The notes beneath the pieces are model-generated. The model was not told where the DNA came from and ran no database searches. It saw only the letters and a list, made by a program, of their open reading frames with translations. Source: Posidoniimonas corsicana (lineage in GTDB: Bacteria; Planctomycetota; Planctomycetia; Pirellulales; Lacipirellulaceae). Taken from it: a stretch of 64,000 nucleotides of DNA. Positions 35,644 through 44,828 of the stretch are shown here, in pieces (the stretch's first letter is position 1; each line of letters starts with the position of its first letter). The translations under genes and the position numbers were made by a program. The stretch spans positions 1 to 64,000 of the forward strand of contig NZ_SIHJ01000005.1 of NCBI RefSeq assembly GCF_007859765.1, given 5' to 3'.

Positions 35644-35941
35644 TAGTCGGCTCCCCCTGGGACCCCGGCGTCGCAGCCGCGACGCGTTCATCCGGGATGA
35701 TACGGCGAGGCCAACCACCAAACAACCAACCAGTGCGTCGGCTCGCGGTGGGTGGACAGCGGCGCGCCGCCTGCCCCGCGGGCTTGCCCAACGCGAGCGT
35801 CAGCGGTTCTTTCTGGTCCTGGTCCCCAGTTCGTTGCTGAAACCGGCCACCCCGCGCGGATTAATGAACGGTTGCCCGCTTGCCCACCGCACGCCAGCTG
35901 GAGGGGCCGCTGCGCGCAGTTCGAGGATTCGAGCGCGGCAA

Positions 35942-35972
35942 TTGTCCCCGCAGCGCGCCCAGAAACGGACAA
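35942..35972. repeat. Hairpin repeat with GTCC/GGAC arms, copy 2
   Basis: TTGTCC (35942-35947) pairs with GGACAA (35967-35972) around a 19-base loop that contains GCAGCGCGC. It is a shorter version of the hairpins at 176-213 and 36059-36093. Confidence 0.45.
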
Positions 35973-35991
35973 AACCCCGCGGCCTGTTCCC

Positions 35992-36015
35992 AAGGAGGAT
36001 TCCGCAATGGCTTAA
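35992..36015 (+). other. Strong ribosome binding site followed by a two-codon frame
   Basis: AAGGAGG (35992-35998) is eight bases before ATG (36007-36009), and the frame reads Met-Ala-stop (36007-36015). This could be a fossil of a lost gene start or a minimal regulatory frame. Confidence 0.3.
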
Positions 36016-36058
36016 TACGAAACCACTTACGAGAAAACGGGGCGGCGGCACGCCCCGA

Positions 36059-36093
36059 GTTTTGTCCCCTGCGCGCGTGTTTTTGGACAAAAC
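36059..36093. repeat. Hairpin repeat with GTCC/GGAC arms, copy 3
   Basis: GTTTTGTCC (36059-36067) and GGACAAAAC (36085-36093) are perfect 9-bp arms around a 17-base loop with CTGCGCGCG, the same core as the copy at 176-213, which lies almost 36 kb away. Confidence 0.6.
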
Positions 36094-36197
36094 AAAGCGG
36101 TCAGAACCCGCTACGCAAAGTGCGAAACGAATATCGGTTCGCGATCACGGGGCGGTTATCGACCTAGGCGGGCTGCGGCATTGCGCCTGTCGCCGAT

Positions 36198-37688
<1,491 letters not shown>

Positions 37689-37699
37689 GGGGTTCCGCC

Positions 37700-40594
37700 T
37701 TACTTGCTCAGCGTGGCGTCGAGGTTCAGGATGGCGTTGGCCAGTACGGTGCGGGCGAACGCGTCGGCGTCGGGCGCCAGCCGCTCGGCCGACGCGGGCT
37801 CGCCCTCAAACCGCAGCCGCGCCGCGGTGTACAGTTCCAGCAGCGCCGCGAGGCTCTCTTCGTCCGCGGGCGAGCCGGCCGCCGCCTGGTACGCCCAGGC
37901 GATCTGGTCGGCGGGCGTGTCGCCATGCTCGGCCATGCGGTCGCCGAACCCGCCGGCGAGCTCGACGTAGGCCGGGTCGTTGAGGGTCACGAGCGCCTGC
38001 AGCGGCGTGTTGGTCGTGAGCCGCCGCGGGGTGCAGACCTCGCGGCTGGTCATGTCGAAGGCGACCAGGCTGGGGTAGGCGCTGGTGCGTTTCCAGAACG
38101 TGTACACGGCGCGGCGGAAGCGGTCCTCGCCTTCGGAGGTCCGCCAGTCGGCGCCGTTGTACACGGTGCGCCACACGCCTTTGGGCTGGTAGGGCATCAC
38201 CGGCGGGCCGAACTGCTTGTCGGACAGCTTGCCGGAGAGGGCGAGCGCCTGGTCGCGGATCATCTCGGCCTGCAGCCGCGTGCGTGGTCCGCGGGCGAGC
38301 AGCTCGTTGCGGGGGTCGCGGCGGGCGAGTTCGGCGCTCACCCGCGCGTCCTGCCGGTAGGTCGATGACAGCACGATCTCGCGCAGCAGCCGCTTGCACC
38401 GCCACTGCATCTCGCCCTGGAATTGGACGGCCAGCAGGTCGAGCAGCGGCTGGTTGGACGGCCCCGAGCCGCTGGCGCCCAGGTCCTCGACGGTCTCGAC
38501 GATGCCGAGGCCGAAGAGCTGCTCCCACACGCGGTTCACCAGCGCGCGGGCGGTGAGCGGGTTCTGGTCCGAAGCGATCCAGCGGGCCACGTCGAGCCGG
38601 GCGCCGGCGTCGGTGCGGGCGAGCGGCGGCAGCGACTCCGGCGTGCCGGGCAGCACCCGCTCGCCCCGCTCCAGCCAGTTGCCGCGGATGAAGGTGAAGG
38701 TGTCTCTCGAGCCCGCGGTGCAGCGTTCGGCCATCACCGGCGTGGGCGCCGAGGGGATCTGGGACCTGGCGTCGGCGATCTTCTTGAGCCGGGCGTTGGT
38801 CGAACTGAAGTCCTTGTCGGCCAACAGGCCGGTCCACCGCTCGTCGGAGCTCACGCTGTACCGGGAACGCTGGAGCACCAGCGGCAGCTGACCCGAGCCC
38901 TTGCGGTCGTGCCGCAGCTTGAGCTGCAGCTCGGCGCCGGGAGGGATCGTCAGCGGCTCGTCGAGCAAGAACACGGCCCAGCGGGGGCGGAACAGCTTGC
39001 TCAGCGCCGCCCAGCCGGCGACCGACTTGTTGAGGCTCTCCTGCGGGTCGAACTCCGGCTGGGGCTCGTCGCTGAAGGCGTAGCGGAGCTTCACCTCGGT
39101 GGGCGGCCCGCCGTCCGGGGGGATCAGCGACAGCTTCAGCCGAGTAAGCATGAAGCCATCTTCGGGGATGCGGAGCGCCCGATCGGTGTCCTTCGGCAAG
39201 GCCTCGATGCGGAGGGCGGTGATCGGGCCGGCGTCGGCGGTTGGCTGCGCAACCAGGGTGTACGCGGTCTGCGTCGCGACGGTGCCGGCGGTCCACACCT
39301 CCGTGGCGCCCGCCGCCGGCTTGATCACCAGCTCGGTGCTCTGGTTGGCGTCGGCGGAGGTGACTTCGAGCGGCGCCCATTGCGAGTTCTCGGCGGCGAT
39401 CTGAGCGCAGCGCTCGTGCCGGGCGCGGCGGAGACGCGACGCTTCCCTGTCGAGCGCGGTCGCCTCTTCGCACGCGTCGGGGTCGGTGGGCACGGCGAGC
39501 AGCGGCTCCTCGCCGTCGAGGTCGCAATCGGCCGTGTTGTTGAACACCGCCAGGAACTCGTAGTACTCGTGGTGCTTGATCCCGTCGTAGGGGTGGGCGT
39601 GGCACTGAACACAGGCGAAGGTCTGCGCCTGGAACACCTGCCAGGTGGTGTTGACGCGATCGATCACCGCCGCCAGCCGGTACTCCTCGTCGTCGGTGCC
39701 GCCCTCGGTGTTGTTCGCCGTGTGGCGGTGGAACGTGGTGGCGAGGCGGTCGTCGGTGGTCGCCTTGGGCAGCAGATCGCCGGCCAGCAGCTTCACGATG
39801 AACTGGTTGTACGGCAGGTCGGCGTTGAGCGTGCGGATCAGCCAGTCACGCCACGGCCAGACCGTGCGGCCGAGGTCCTTCTCGTAACCCATCGTGTCGG
39901 CGTAGCGGGCGAGGTCCATCCACATGGCGGCCCACCGCTCGCCGAACTGTGGCGAGTCGAGCAGGCGGTCGACCACCCGCTCGGCCGCGTCCGGGCGGTC
40001 GTCCGCGATGAACGCCTGCTGCTCCGCCACGGTCGGCGGGAGGCCGGTCAGGTCGAATGTCACGCGGCGGAGCCACTGCCCGCGGGGCGCCGGGTCCGCC
40101 GGCGCCAGCCCTTCGCGTTCTAGCCGGGCCAGCACGTGGTAGTCCAGCTCCCGCTGGGGCCAGTCGTCGTGGGTGACGCCGGGGCGGGTCGGGCTGTTGG
40201 GCGGCACGAAGGACCAGTGCTCCTCCCACGGCGCCCCCTGCCGGACCCACTCGGTCAGCAGCTCGACCTCGCGGTCGGAGAGCCGCGGGCCGTGCTCCTT
40301 GGGGGGCATGCGGAAGTCGTTGTCGGGGTCGCTGACCCGCTCGATCAGGTACGACCCGGCGGGGTCCCCCGGCGCCAGCGTCTGGCGGCCGCTTTCGCCC
40401 CGAGCGAGCAGATCATCGCGGTACAGCACTGATACGCCGCCCGCCTGCTTAGGGCCGCCGTGGCAGCCGGCGCAGTGCTCGACCAGGATCGGCCGGATGT
40501 GGTCGTTGAAGCCCACCTCTCCCCTGGCGGCCGTCAGCGGCCAGAGCGGCGCTAAGCAGAGCGCTGCGAGCGTGAGTCGGCGTGGGCGGAACAT
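37700..40594 (-). CDS. Planctomycete cytochrome C-like/DUF1549/DUF1553 protein
   Basis: The 964-residue protein has a signal peptide (RRLTLAALCLAPLWPLTAA) and a c-type haem motif HCAGCHGG near residue 44 in the PSCyt1 domain, with the distal MPPKEHGPRLS part typical of that family. DUF1549 follows with WLRRVTFDLTGLPPT and RWAAMWMDLARYADTMGYE. A middle region has beta-rich carbohydrate-binding-like sequence. DUF1553 ends it with NPLTARALVNRVWEQLFG and PLQALVTLNDPAYVELA. The start at 40592-40594 begins the signal peptide. It is the upstream gene of the DUF1501 pair. The biochemistry is unknown; a redox step coupled to surface polymer breakdown is a common inference. Confidence 0.9.
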   Translation of the reverse strand: MFRPRRLTLAALCLAPLWPLTAARGEVGFNDHIRPILVEHCAGCHGGPKQAGGVSVLYRDDLLARGESGRQTLAPGDPAGSYLIERVSDPDNDFRMPPKEHGPRLSDREVELLTEWVRQGAPWEEHWSFVPPNSPTRPGVTHDDWPQRELDYHVLARLEREGLAPADPAPRGQWLRRVTFDLTGLPPTVAEQQAFIADDRPDAAERVVDRLLDSPQFGERWAAMWMDLARYADTMGYEKDLGRTVWPWRDWLIRTLNADLPYNQFIVKLLAGDLLPKATTDDRLATTFHRHTANNTEGGTDDEEYRLAAVIDRVNTTWQVFQAQTFACVQCHAHPYDGIKHHEYYEFLAVFNNTADCDLDGEEPLLAVPTDPDACEEATALDREASRLRRARHERCAQIAAENSQWAPLEVTSADANQSTELVIKPAAGATEVWTAGTVATQTAYTLVAQPTADAGPITALRIEALPKDTDRALRIPEDGFMLTRLKLSLIPPDGGPPTEVKLRYAFSDEPQPEFDPQESLNKSVAGWAALSKLFRPRWAVFLLDEPLTIPPGAELQLKLRHDRKGSGQLPLVLQRSRYSVSSDERWTGLLADKDFSSTNARLKKIADARSQIPSAPTPVMAERCTAGSRDTFTFIRGNWLERGERVLPGTPESLPPLARTDAGARLDVARWIASDQNPLTARALVNRVWEQLFGLGIVETVEDLGASGSGPSNQPLLDLLAVQFQGEMQWRCKRLLREIVLSSTYRQDARVSAELARRDPRNELLARGPRTRLQAEMIRDQALALSGKLSDKQFGPPVMPYQPKGVWRTVYNGADWRTSEGEDRFRRAVYTFWKRTSAYPSLVAFDMTSREVCTPRRLTTNTPLQALVTLNDPAYVELAGGFGDRMAEHGDTPADQIAWAYQAAAGSPADEESLAALLELYTAARLRFEGEPASAERLAPDADAFARTVLANAILNLDATLSK

Positions 40595-40750
40595 GCCTGC
40601 GTCGGGGACAGGGGACGGGTCCGGCCGCCACGGTTGGCGCCGGGCGACCTCCGACAATTATAATGCCGCTTCGCGTGACGGACGAACCTCCGTCGCGCAA
40701 AGCAGCACTCCTCGGCTTTTCGTCTCGCTCCCCCCCGGTTGGACACCACT

Positions 40751-41179
40751 ATGACCCGAACGATCATCGCGACCCTCCTGCTGGCGCCCGCCGTGCTCGC
40801 CCCCACGGCCCTGGCCGCCGATCTGCACCCGATCGCCCAGGAGGTGTCCGGCAAATTACCCGACGCCAAGAGCCCGTTTCTGCTGATCGTCAACTTCACC
40901 ACCACCGACAAGGCGGCGGCCGGCGAGCTGATCGAGGCGTTCAAAGAGCCCGTGGTAAAGACGCGTAAAGAGCCGGGCAACCTTGGCTACGTGCTCAGCC
41001 AGGACGCCGCCGACCCGACCAAGCTGATGGTGCACGAGCAGTGGAAGTCGCTCGACGCGCTCGACAGCCACCTCAAGCAGCCGTACCTGGCCGAGCTGCT
41101 GGCGGCGTTGGGCCCCGTGCTGGCCGAGCCGCCCGCCCTGTCGGTCCACGTCCCGGCCGCCGAGCCGAAGAAGGACTAG
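40751..41179 (+). CDS. Secreted antibiotic-biosynthesis-monooxygenase (ABM) domain protein
   Basis: The 142-residue product has a signal peptide (RTIIATLLLAPAVLAPTALA) and then one ABM-type ferredoxin-like domain: FLLIVNFTTTDKAAAGELIE, VVKTRKEPGNLGYVLSQDAA, KLMVHEQWKSLDALDSHLKQPYL. The ending VHVPAAEPKKD is charged. Such domains act as small monooxygenases or haem/quinone-modifying dimers, but many members have unknown substrates and export is unusual. The ATG at 40751 begins the signal peptide; a TTG at 40739 would add four residues. It is divergent from the DUF1549 gene. Its stop codon overlaps the stop of the convergent DUF1569 gene: both use the same CTAG at 41176-41179. Confidence 0.75.
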   Translation: MTRTIIATLLLAPAVLAPTALAADLHPIAQEVSGKLPDAKSPFLLIVNFTTTDKAAAGELIEAFKEPVVKTRKEPGNLGYVLSQDAADPTKLMVHEQWKSLDALDSHLKQPYLAELLAALGPVLAEPPALSVHVPAAEPKKD

Positions 41180-41637
41180 CCGCCGCCGTTGGGCTGGAGG
41201 TTGCCCAGGTGGTGGGCGGCGTGCACGCACATCAGCCGCTGCCACTTGGGGACCGTCATCCCGGTGCTGAACATGTGCGTCGGCAGCGGCTCGGGGAAGC
41301 TGGCTGCGCGGTCGATCGTCGCCAGGCAGGCGTCGATCACGGCCGGGTCGTCGGCGGCGTGTTCGGCGGGCACGATCTCCGGCGGCGCCGGCGCGCCGCC
41401 GGGCATCTTGCCGGTCGCGAGGATCACCTCGGTCATCGCCCGGAAGACCGTCGCGCGGAGGATCCAGGGCATCGGCTTGATGCTCCCCTCCATGCCGGCC
41501 TGCATCGTCTTGTCGAGGTGCTCACAGCACTGGGTCAGGTTCCAGTTGACCAGCGGCGTGTAGCCGCCGGAGCGGAGCCGCTCGATCTCGGCGGCGACCT
41601 CCGGCAGCGAGTCGAACGACAGCTTGCGTTTGCCCAT
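41176..41637 (-). CDS. DUF1569 protein (DinB-like helical fold)
   Basis: The 153-residue protein matches the DUF1569 family. It begins KLSFDSLPEVAAEIERL and has NWNLTQCCEHLDKTMQAGME, a conserved His region that corresponds to a metal ligand of the DinB four-helix fold, and a second His pair in CVHAAHHLGNLQPNG at the C-terminus. The family is widespread in planctomycetes and Bacteroidetes and has no proven activity; a metal-dependent transferase of the DinB kind is the usual inference. The ATG at 41635-41637 (MGKRKLSF) begins the conserved part. It stands just downstream of the homocysteine methyltransferase gene (32 bases apart) on the same strand and may share its transcript. Confidence 0.8.
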   Translation of the reverse strand: MGKRKLSFDSLPEVAAEIERLRSGGYTPLVNWNLTQCCEHLDKTMQAGMEGSIKPMPWILRATVFRAMTEVILATGKMPGGAPAPPEIVPAEHAADDPAVIDACLATIDRAASFPEPLPTHMFSTGMTVPKWQRLMCVHAAHHLGNLQPNGGG

Positions 41638-41669
41638 CTCATTCCTGCGTGTTCCAGGGATCGTAAGGA

Positions 41670-42608
41670 TTACCCGCCGCAGCACGCCTCGGCGATGGCG
41701 GCGATGTGGCGGTGATCGGTGCCGCAGCAGCCCCCCAACACGTTGAGCTGTGGCAGGTCCTTCCGCAAGGCGCCAAGTCGCTCGCCAAGGTCTGCTGGGT
41801 TACCTTCGTCAAGGGTTGTCATCTCGTCCAGCTCGGCGTGGCTCTTGGTCGAAGCGTTTGCGCGGACGCCGCCTAGGCGTTTGGTCCATGGATCGCCCTG
41901 CGCAACTACGGCCGCGAAGTGCGTGGGATGGGCGCAGTTGATCATGTAGTAAGCCGGCCGAACAGGCGACAGATTGTCGCACTGCTCGATTGCCTCGCCG
42001 AGCGGCTGGCCGGTCGGCAGCCGGCCGTCGGTCTCGACCGTGAACGAGATGGCGCACGGCATGCTGGCCTCGCCCGCCGCGCGGGCCAGGCCGACCGCCT
42101 CTTCGACGTAGTTGAGGGTCAGCGCCGTGATCAGGTCGGCCTCGCTGCCGGCGAGGGCCTCGACCTGAGTGCGGTGGTAGCCTTGCGCCTCGTCGGCGGT
42201 CATCGCGGCGCCGGGGACGTAGCCGTCGCCACGGGGTCCGATGCAGCCGCTGATCACGGTCGTGACGTCGGGGTTCGACGCGCGGGCCGCCGCCAGGAGG
42301 TCGATCGCCTCGCGGTTAATGTCGGCCGTGTCCGAGTCCTTGAAGCCGAGCCGGGCGACCCAGTCCGGGCTGGCCCGCCAGGTGTTGCTCTCCAGCAGGA
42401 GCGCGACGCCGTGCCGGCGGGCGATGGCGAGGTAGTCGTCTAGGTAGGCGGCCACGGCGCGGCGGCCCTCCTCGTCGCGCAGCAGGGGAAACGCACAGAA
42501 CTCGGGGAGCTCGAAGCCCTTCTGGAACAGCAGCACGGTCTCCAGGCCGCCGTCGGTAAGCACGGTCTGGTTGTTGAGCTGGGGGAGGGAGTCTCGGTGA
42601 AGGGGCAT
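41670..42608 (-). CDS. Homocysteine S-methyltransferase family protein
   Basis: This 312-residue cytosolic enzyme has the zinc-dependent homocysteine S-methyltransferase barrel. It opens with VLTDGGLETVLLFQKG. The three zinc cysteines are seen in MINCAHPTHF (first) and VLGGCCGTDHRHI (second and third). Intermediate motifs are LLESNTWRASPDW and VISGCIGPRGDGY. The family uses S-methylmethionine or a similar donor to make methionine from homocysteine. The ATG at 42606-42608 (MPLHRDSLPQ) is chosen; the upstream frame is not protein-like. Its 5' leader contains GC-rich hairpin-forming sequence, but I do not recognise a known SAM or cobalamin riboswitch there. Confidence 0.85.
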   Translation of the reverse strand: MPLHRDSLPQLNNQTVLTDGGLETVLLFQKGFELPEFCAFPLLRDEEGRRAVAAYLDDYLAIARRHGVALLLESNTWRASPDWVARLGFKDSDTADINREAIDLLAAARASNPDVTTVISGCIGPRGDGYVPGAAMTADEAQGYHRTQVEALAGSEADLITALTLNYVEEAVGLARAAGEASMPCAISFTVETDGRLPTGQPLGEAIEQCDNLSPVRPAYYMINCAHPTHFAAVVAQGDPWTKRLGGVRANASTKSHAELDEMTTLDEGNPADLGERLGALRKDLPQLNVLGGCCGTDHRHIAAIAEACCGG

Positions 42609-42883
42609 GCTGGCGGCCTCATTGGTTTGAGAAGCTGGGTTCCGGTAGCGGCTCCTACGCCGGAGCGGGCCCGTTGTTACAAACGGCCCCGCAGATGCGC
42701 CAACGGGGCGCCCGCCTCGTCCTCCAACGAGCAGCCGAGAAACGGCGGGGTTCGCGGGCATTCTACAGCCGCCGGGAACTTTCGCCGAAATACCTCGCCG
42801 GGCCGTCCGCCGACCTCCGCGGGTGGTGTGGCAGGCTAGGTTTTCAAGGTAGCCCCGCCTAGAGCCACCCGAGGTACCCGCGG

Positions 42884-43297
42884 ATGAATTGGCACGTGCT
42901 TGCTGTGGTTGTCGCGTTGGCGGTGGCCGGACCGCCCCTGGCCGAGCAGTTGGGCAGCCGTTTTCGCCACGCCACGCCCGAACGGTGCGCAGCGCCCAGC
43001 GATCTGCCGGTAGTCGTCTACAGCGCCGCGGCCGACCACCGCCACAGGGACGTCGAACTGCTCCACTTCTGGCGTCCCAACTGCCCCGTGAGCGTGAAAA
43101 CCCAGGCCCGCGTCCGCGCCCTGCAGGCGCAGGGCTACCCGATCCGCACCATCAACACGCTCCGTCAGCGTGAGCTGTCGAGCCGCTACCAGATCAACGC
43201 CACGCCGACCTTCATCACGCTCGAGGATGGCGTGGTTGTGGGGCGCGTGGCGGCAGGGTTGGGTAAAGAGCAGATCGCCGCGCTGATCGAAGGGTAA
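42884..43297 (+). CDS. Thioredoxin-like protein with a single Cys at the active site
   Basis: The 137-residue product has a hydrophobic N-terminus (HVLAVVVALAVAGPPLA), probably a signal anchor or signal peptide, followed by a thioredoxin fold. The active site WCGPC is replaced by WRPNC, so only the second cysteine remains (about residue 69). The cis-proline loop NATPTFITL and the final GRVAAGLGKEQIAALI helix fit the fold. The protein would lack classical disulfide oxidoreductase action and may instead reduce through a mixed disulfide or act in binding. It starts at the ATG at 42884. It converges with the TPR-SHD1 lipoprotein gene, two bases apart. Confidence 0.75.
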   Translation: MNWHVLAVVVALAVAGPPLAEQLGSRFRHATPERCAAPSDLPVVVYSAAADHRHRDVELLHFWRPNCPVSVKTQARVRALQAQGYPIRTINTLRQRELSSRYQINATPTFITLEDGVVVGRVAAGLGKEQIAALIEG

Positions 43298-43299
43298 GA

Positions 43300-44742
43300 C
43301 TACCGGAGAAACAGCTCCGCCTGAGCGCGGCTCGCGGCGTTGAGGTTCTCTAGCGGCACGTACAACACCTGGCCGTCGCGCGTGCCGAGCTGCAGCTCGG
43401 TGGGCGTGCGGGCGACGAGCTTCGCTTCTATCGAAACACCGGTCGGGCCGGTCCAGATTAGAAATTCGTCGACAGGCGACTCGGCGCTGGCCAAGCTCAC
43501 ACCGCTACTGTGCCGTGGGTGATGCTCCTCAAGCCACCGCCGCCCGTAGGGAGATTCAACAAAGTGGGCGAACTCCGGTCTCTCACGGAGGTCCCCCCAA
43601 GCCGGCGAGAGCCGCTGTTCATAGGCGTGCATCGCGTTGTACAAGGCCTCGTGGTCCCGCTCAATGATCAGCACTGCCAGGAACACGTCGTGGGCGAACT
43701 CGGAGCTCGGGTAGTTTGCAATCGCGACCCGGGCGAGCCTGGCGGCCGGTTCGAGCTCACCTGCCCGCAGGTAGAGCCGTGCGCGAATAATGTCGAGGTA
43801 GCTGTCTCCGCCCAGCCGACGATCCAGCCGGTCGAGCGCGGATAGCGCCTCGCGGTACCGCTGCTGCACCCGGAAGGCGCCGATCGCGATCAGGTCGATC
43901 GCCGGGTCGTCCGGGAACAATCGGTCGTAGTCCGCCGTTGCGGCCTCGACCAGGTCGGCGTCGTTGCTCACCACCGCCGAGTGGTATCGCAGCAGCTGTA
44001 CGGGCTTCATCTCCTTCATCGCGGTTGGAAGCGTGTCGAAGAGCTGGAGAGCGGCCGCGGGGTTACCGGCCTTGATGGCGTGCTGGATCGCCGCCAGCGT
44101 CTCAAGATCCTGAAAGAAGTAGTCGCGCTGCCAGGGGCTAGCTCCCGCGTATTGATCGTGCTGATGGAGCAAAGGCTGCAGTGTCTGCAGGAGAGTTTCG
44201 GAGATCAACTCGCCCTTGGAGTAGATCCGCAGGTCGCTCGCCACGACCTCCGCGCCCTGCTTCTTGAGTAGAAATTCGTGGTAGTCGAGCTGGCTTGTTC
44301 CCGCCAATCGGAAGAGGGCCCGGACGCCCTCGGGACCTCGACGGAATCGGACTAGCCGATAGGCGCCGCCGTCCACTTGGCTGAGGATCTTCCGGAGCAG
44401 ACCACCATTGGCCGTTATGGCGGTGCGGACATCGACGTCAAGTGAGTCCGCGAGTTCCTCCCCGCCGTCCAACGCGTCCCCGATTTGGACCGCCAGGCCC
44501 TCCCAGTCGACGCACCGGTTGATCTCGGCCCAATCGGCGTTGGCCGCCGCGTGCTCCAGGCGGGACGCGAAGCGGCGACACGCGATCTCGGTTGGCAGGT
44601 CGCCCTTCCCGAAATCGATACGTGGCGCACGCCCCACCCGGGGCCTAAGCCGATCAACTTCCGGAGTCTCGCCCCCACGGTTGCAGCCGGCTAGCAGTGC
44701 AGCCAGCATCGTGACAAACGCAATCGTCTGGCGGCGGCGCAT
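43300..44742 (-). CDS. TPR lipoprotein with a C-terminal SHD1 domain (paralogue 1)
   Basis: The 480-residue product has a lipoprotein signal (TIAFVTMLAALLAGC) and a conserved N-terminal part in which IACRRFASRLEHAAANADWAE and CVDWEGL begin the domain. A TPR-like helical region follows (about residues 190-410), shown by LQLFDTLPTAMKEMKPVQLL, HSAVV, YREALSALDRLDRRLGGD and ELEPAARLARVAIANYP. The last 50 residues form an SHD1 (SLA1 homology 1) beta domain: WTGPTGVSIEAKLVAR, ELQLGTRDGQVLYVPLENL. A second gene with the same layout is at 52108. The ATG at 44740-44742 is used. The role may be scaffolding or sensing in the periplasm; no enzyme motif is visible. Confidence 0.8.
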   Translation of the reverse strand: MRRRQTIAFVTMLAALLAGCNRGGETPEVDRLRPRVGRAPRIDFGKGDLPTEIACRRFASRLEHAAANADWAEINRCVDWEGLAVQIGDALDGGEELADSLDVDVRTAITANGGLLRKILSQVDGGAYRLVRFRRGPEGVRALFRLAGTSQLDYHEFLLKKQGAEVVASDLRIYSKGELISETLLQTLQPLLHQHDQYAGASPWQRDYFFQDLETLAAIQHAIKAGNPAAALQLFDTLPTAMKEMKPVQLLRYHSAVVSNDADLVEAATADYDRLFPDDPAIDLIAIGAFRVQQRYREALSALDRLDRRLGGDSYLDIIRARLYLRAGELEPAARLARVAIANYPSSEFAHDVFLAVLIIERDHEALYNAMHAYEQRLSPAWGDLRERPEFAHFVESPYGRRWLEEHHPRHSSGVSLASAESPVDEFLIWTGPTGVSIEAKLVARTPTELQLGTRDGQVLYVPLENLNAASRAQAELFLR

Positions 44743-44828
44743 CAGCCCAACCCCTCGGGAGCGTAGTAGCGACAGAGTGGAGAGGGGACTCTATCGGCAA
44801 ACCGCTAGCGGCCGAAGGGCAGTTTTAG

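Larger units (their letters stand above)
35644..36197. other. 554-base strip with hairpin repeats and no convincing gene
   Basis: Open frames here are on both strands and are Arg/Pro-rich without domains. The strip holds hairpin copies at 35942-35972 and 36059-36093, and a perfect ribosome binding site followed by ATG GCT TAA at 35992-36015. It lies downstream of the DUF1501 gene and upstream of the PEP-CTERM gene at 35643, so it should also contain the latter's promoter, which I could not locate. Confidence 0.5.

Noticed and set aside
36059-36093. Terminator of the DUF1501 operon
   Set aside because: The hairpin is strong, but no T-run follows on either strand and its loop core is shared with the copy at 176-213, so it is better explained as a repeat.
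42609-42760. Possible SAM or cobalamin riboswitch before the homocysteine methyltransferase gene
   Set aside because: The leader is GC-rich and can fold, but none of the conserved riboswitch boxes that I know is present.
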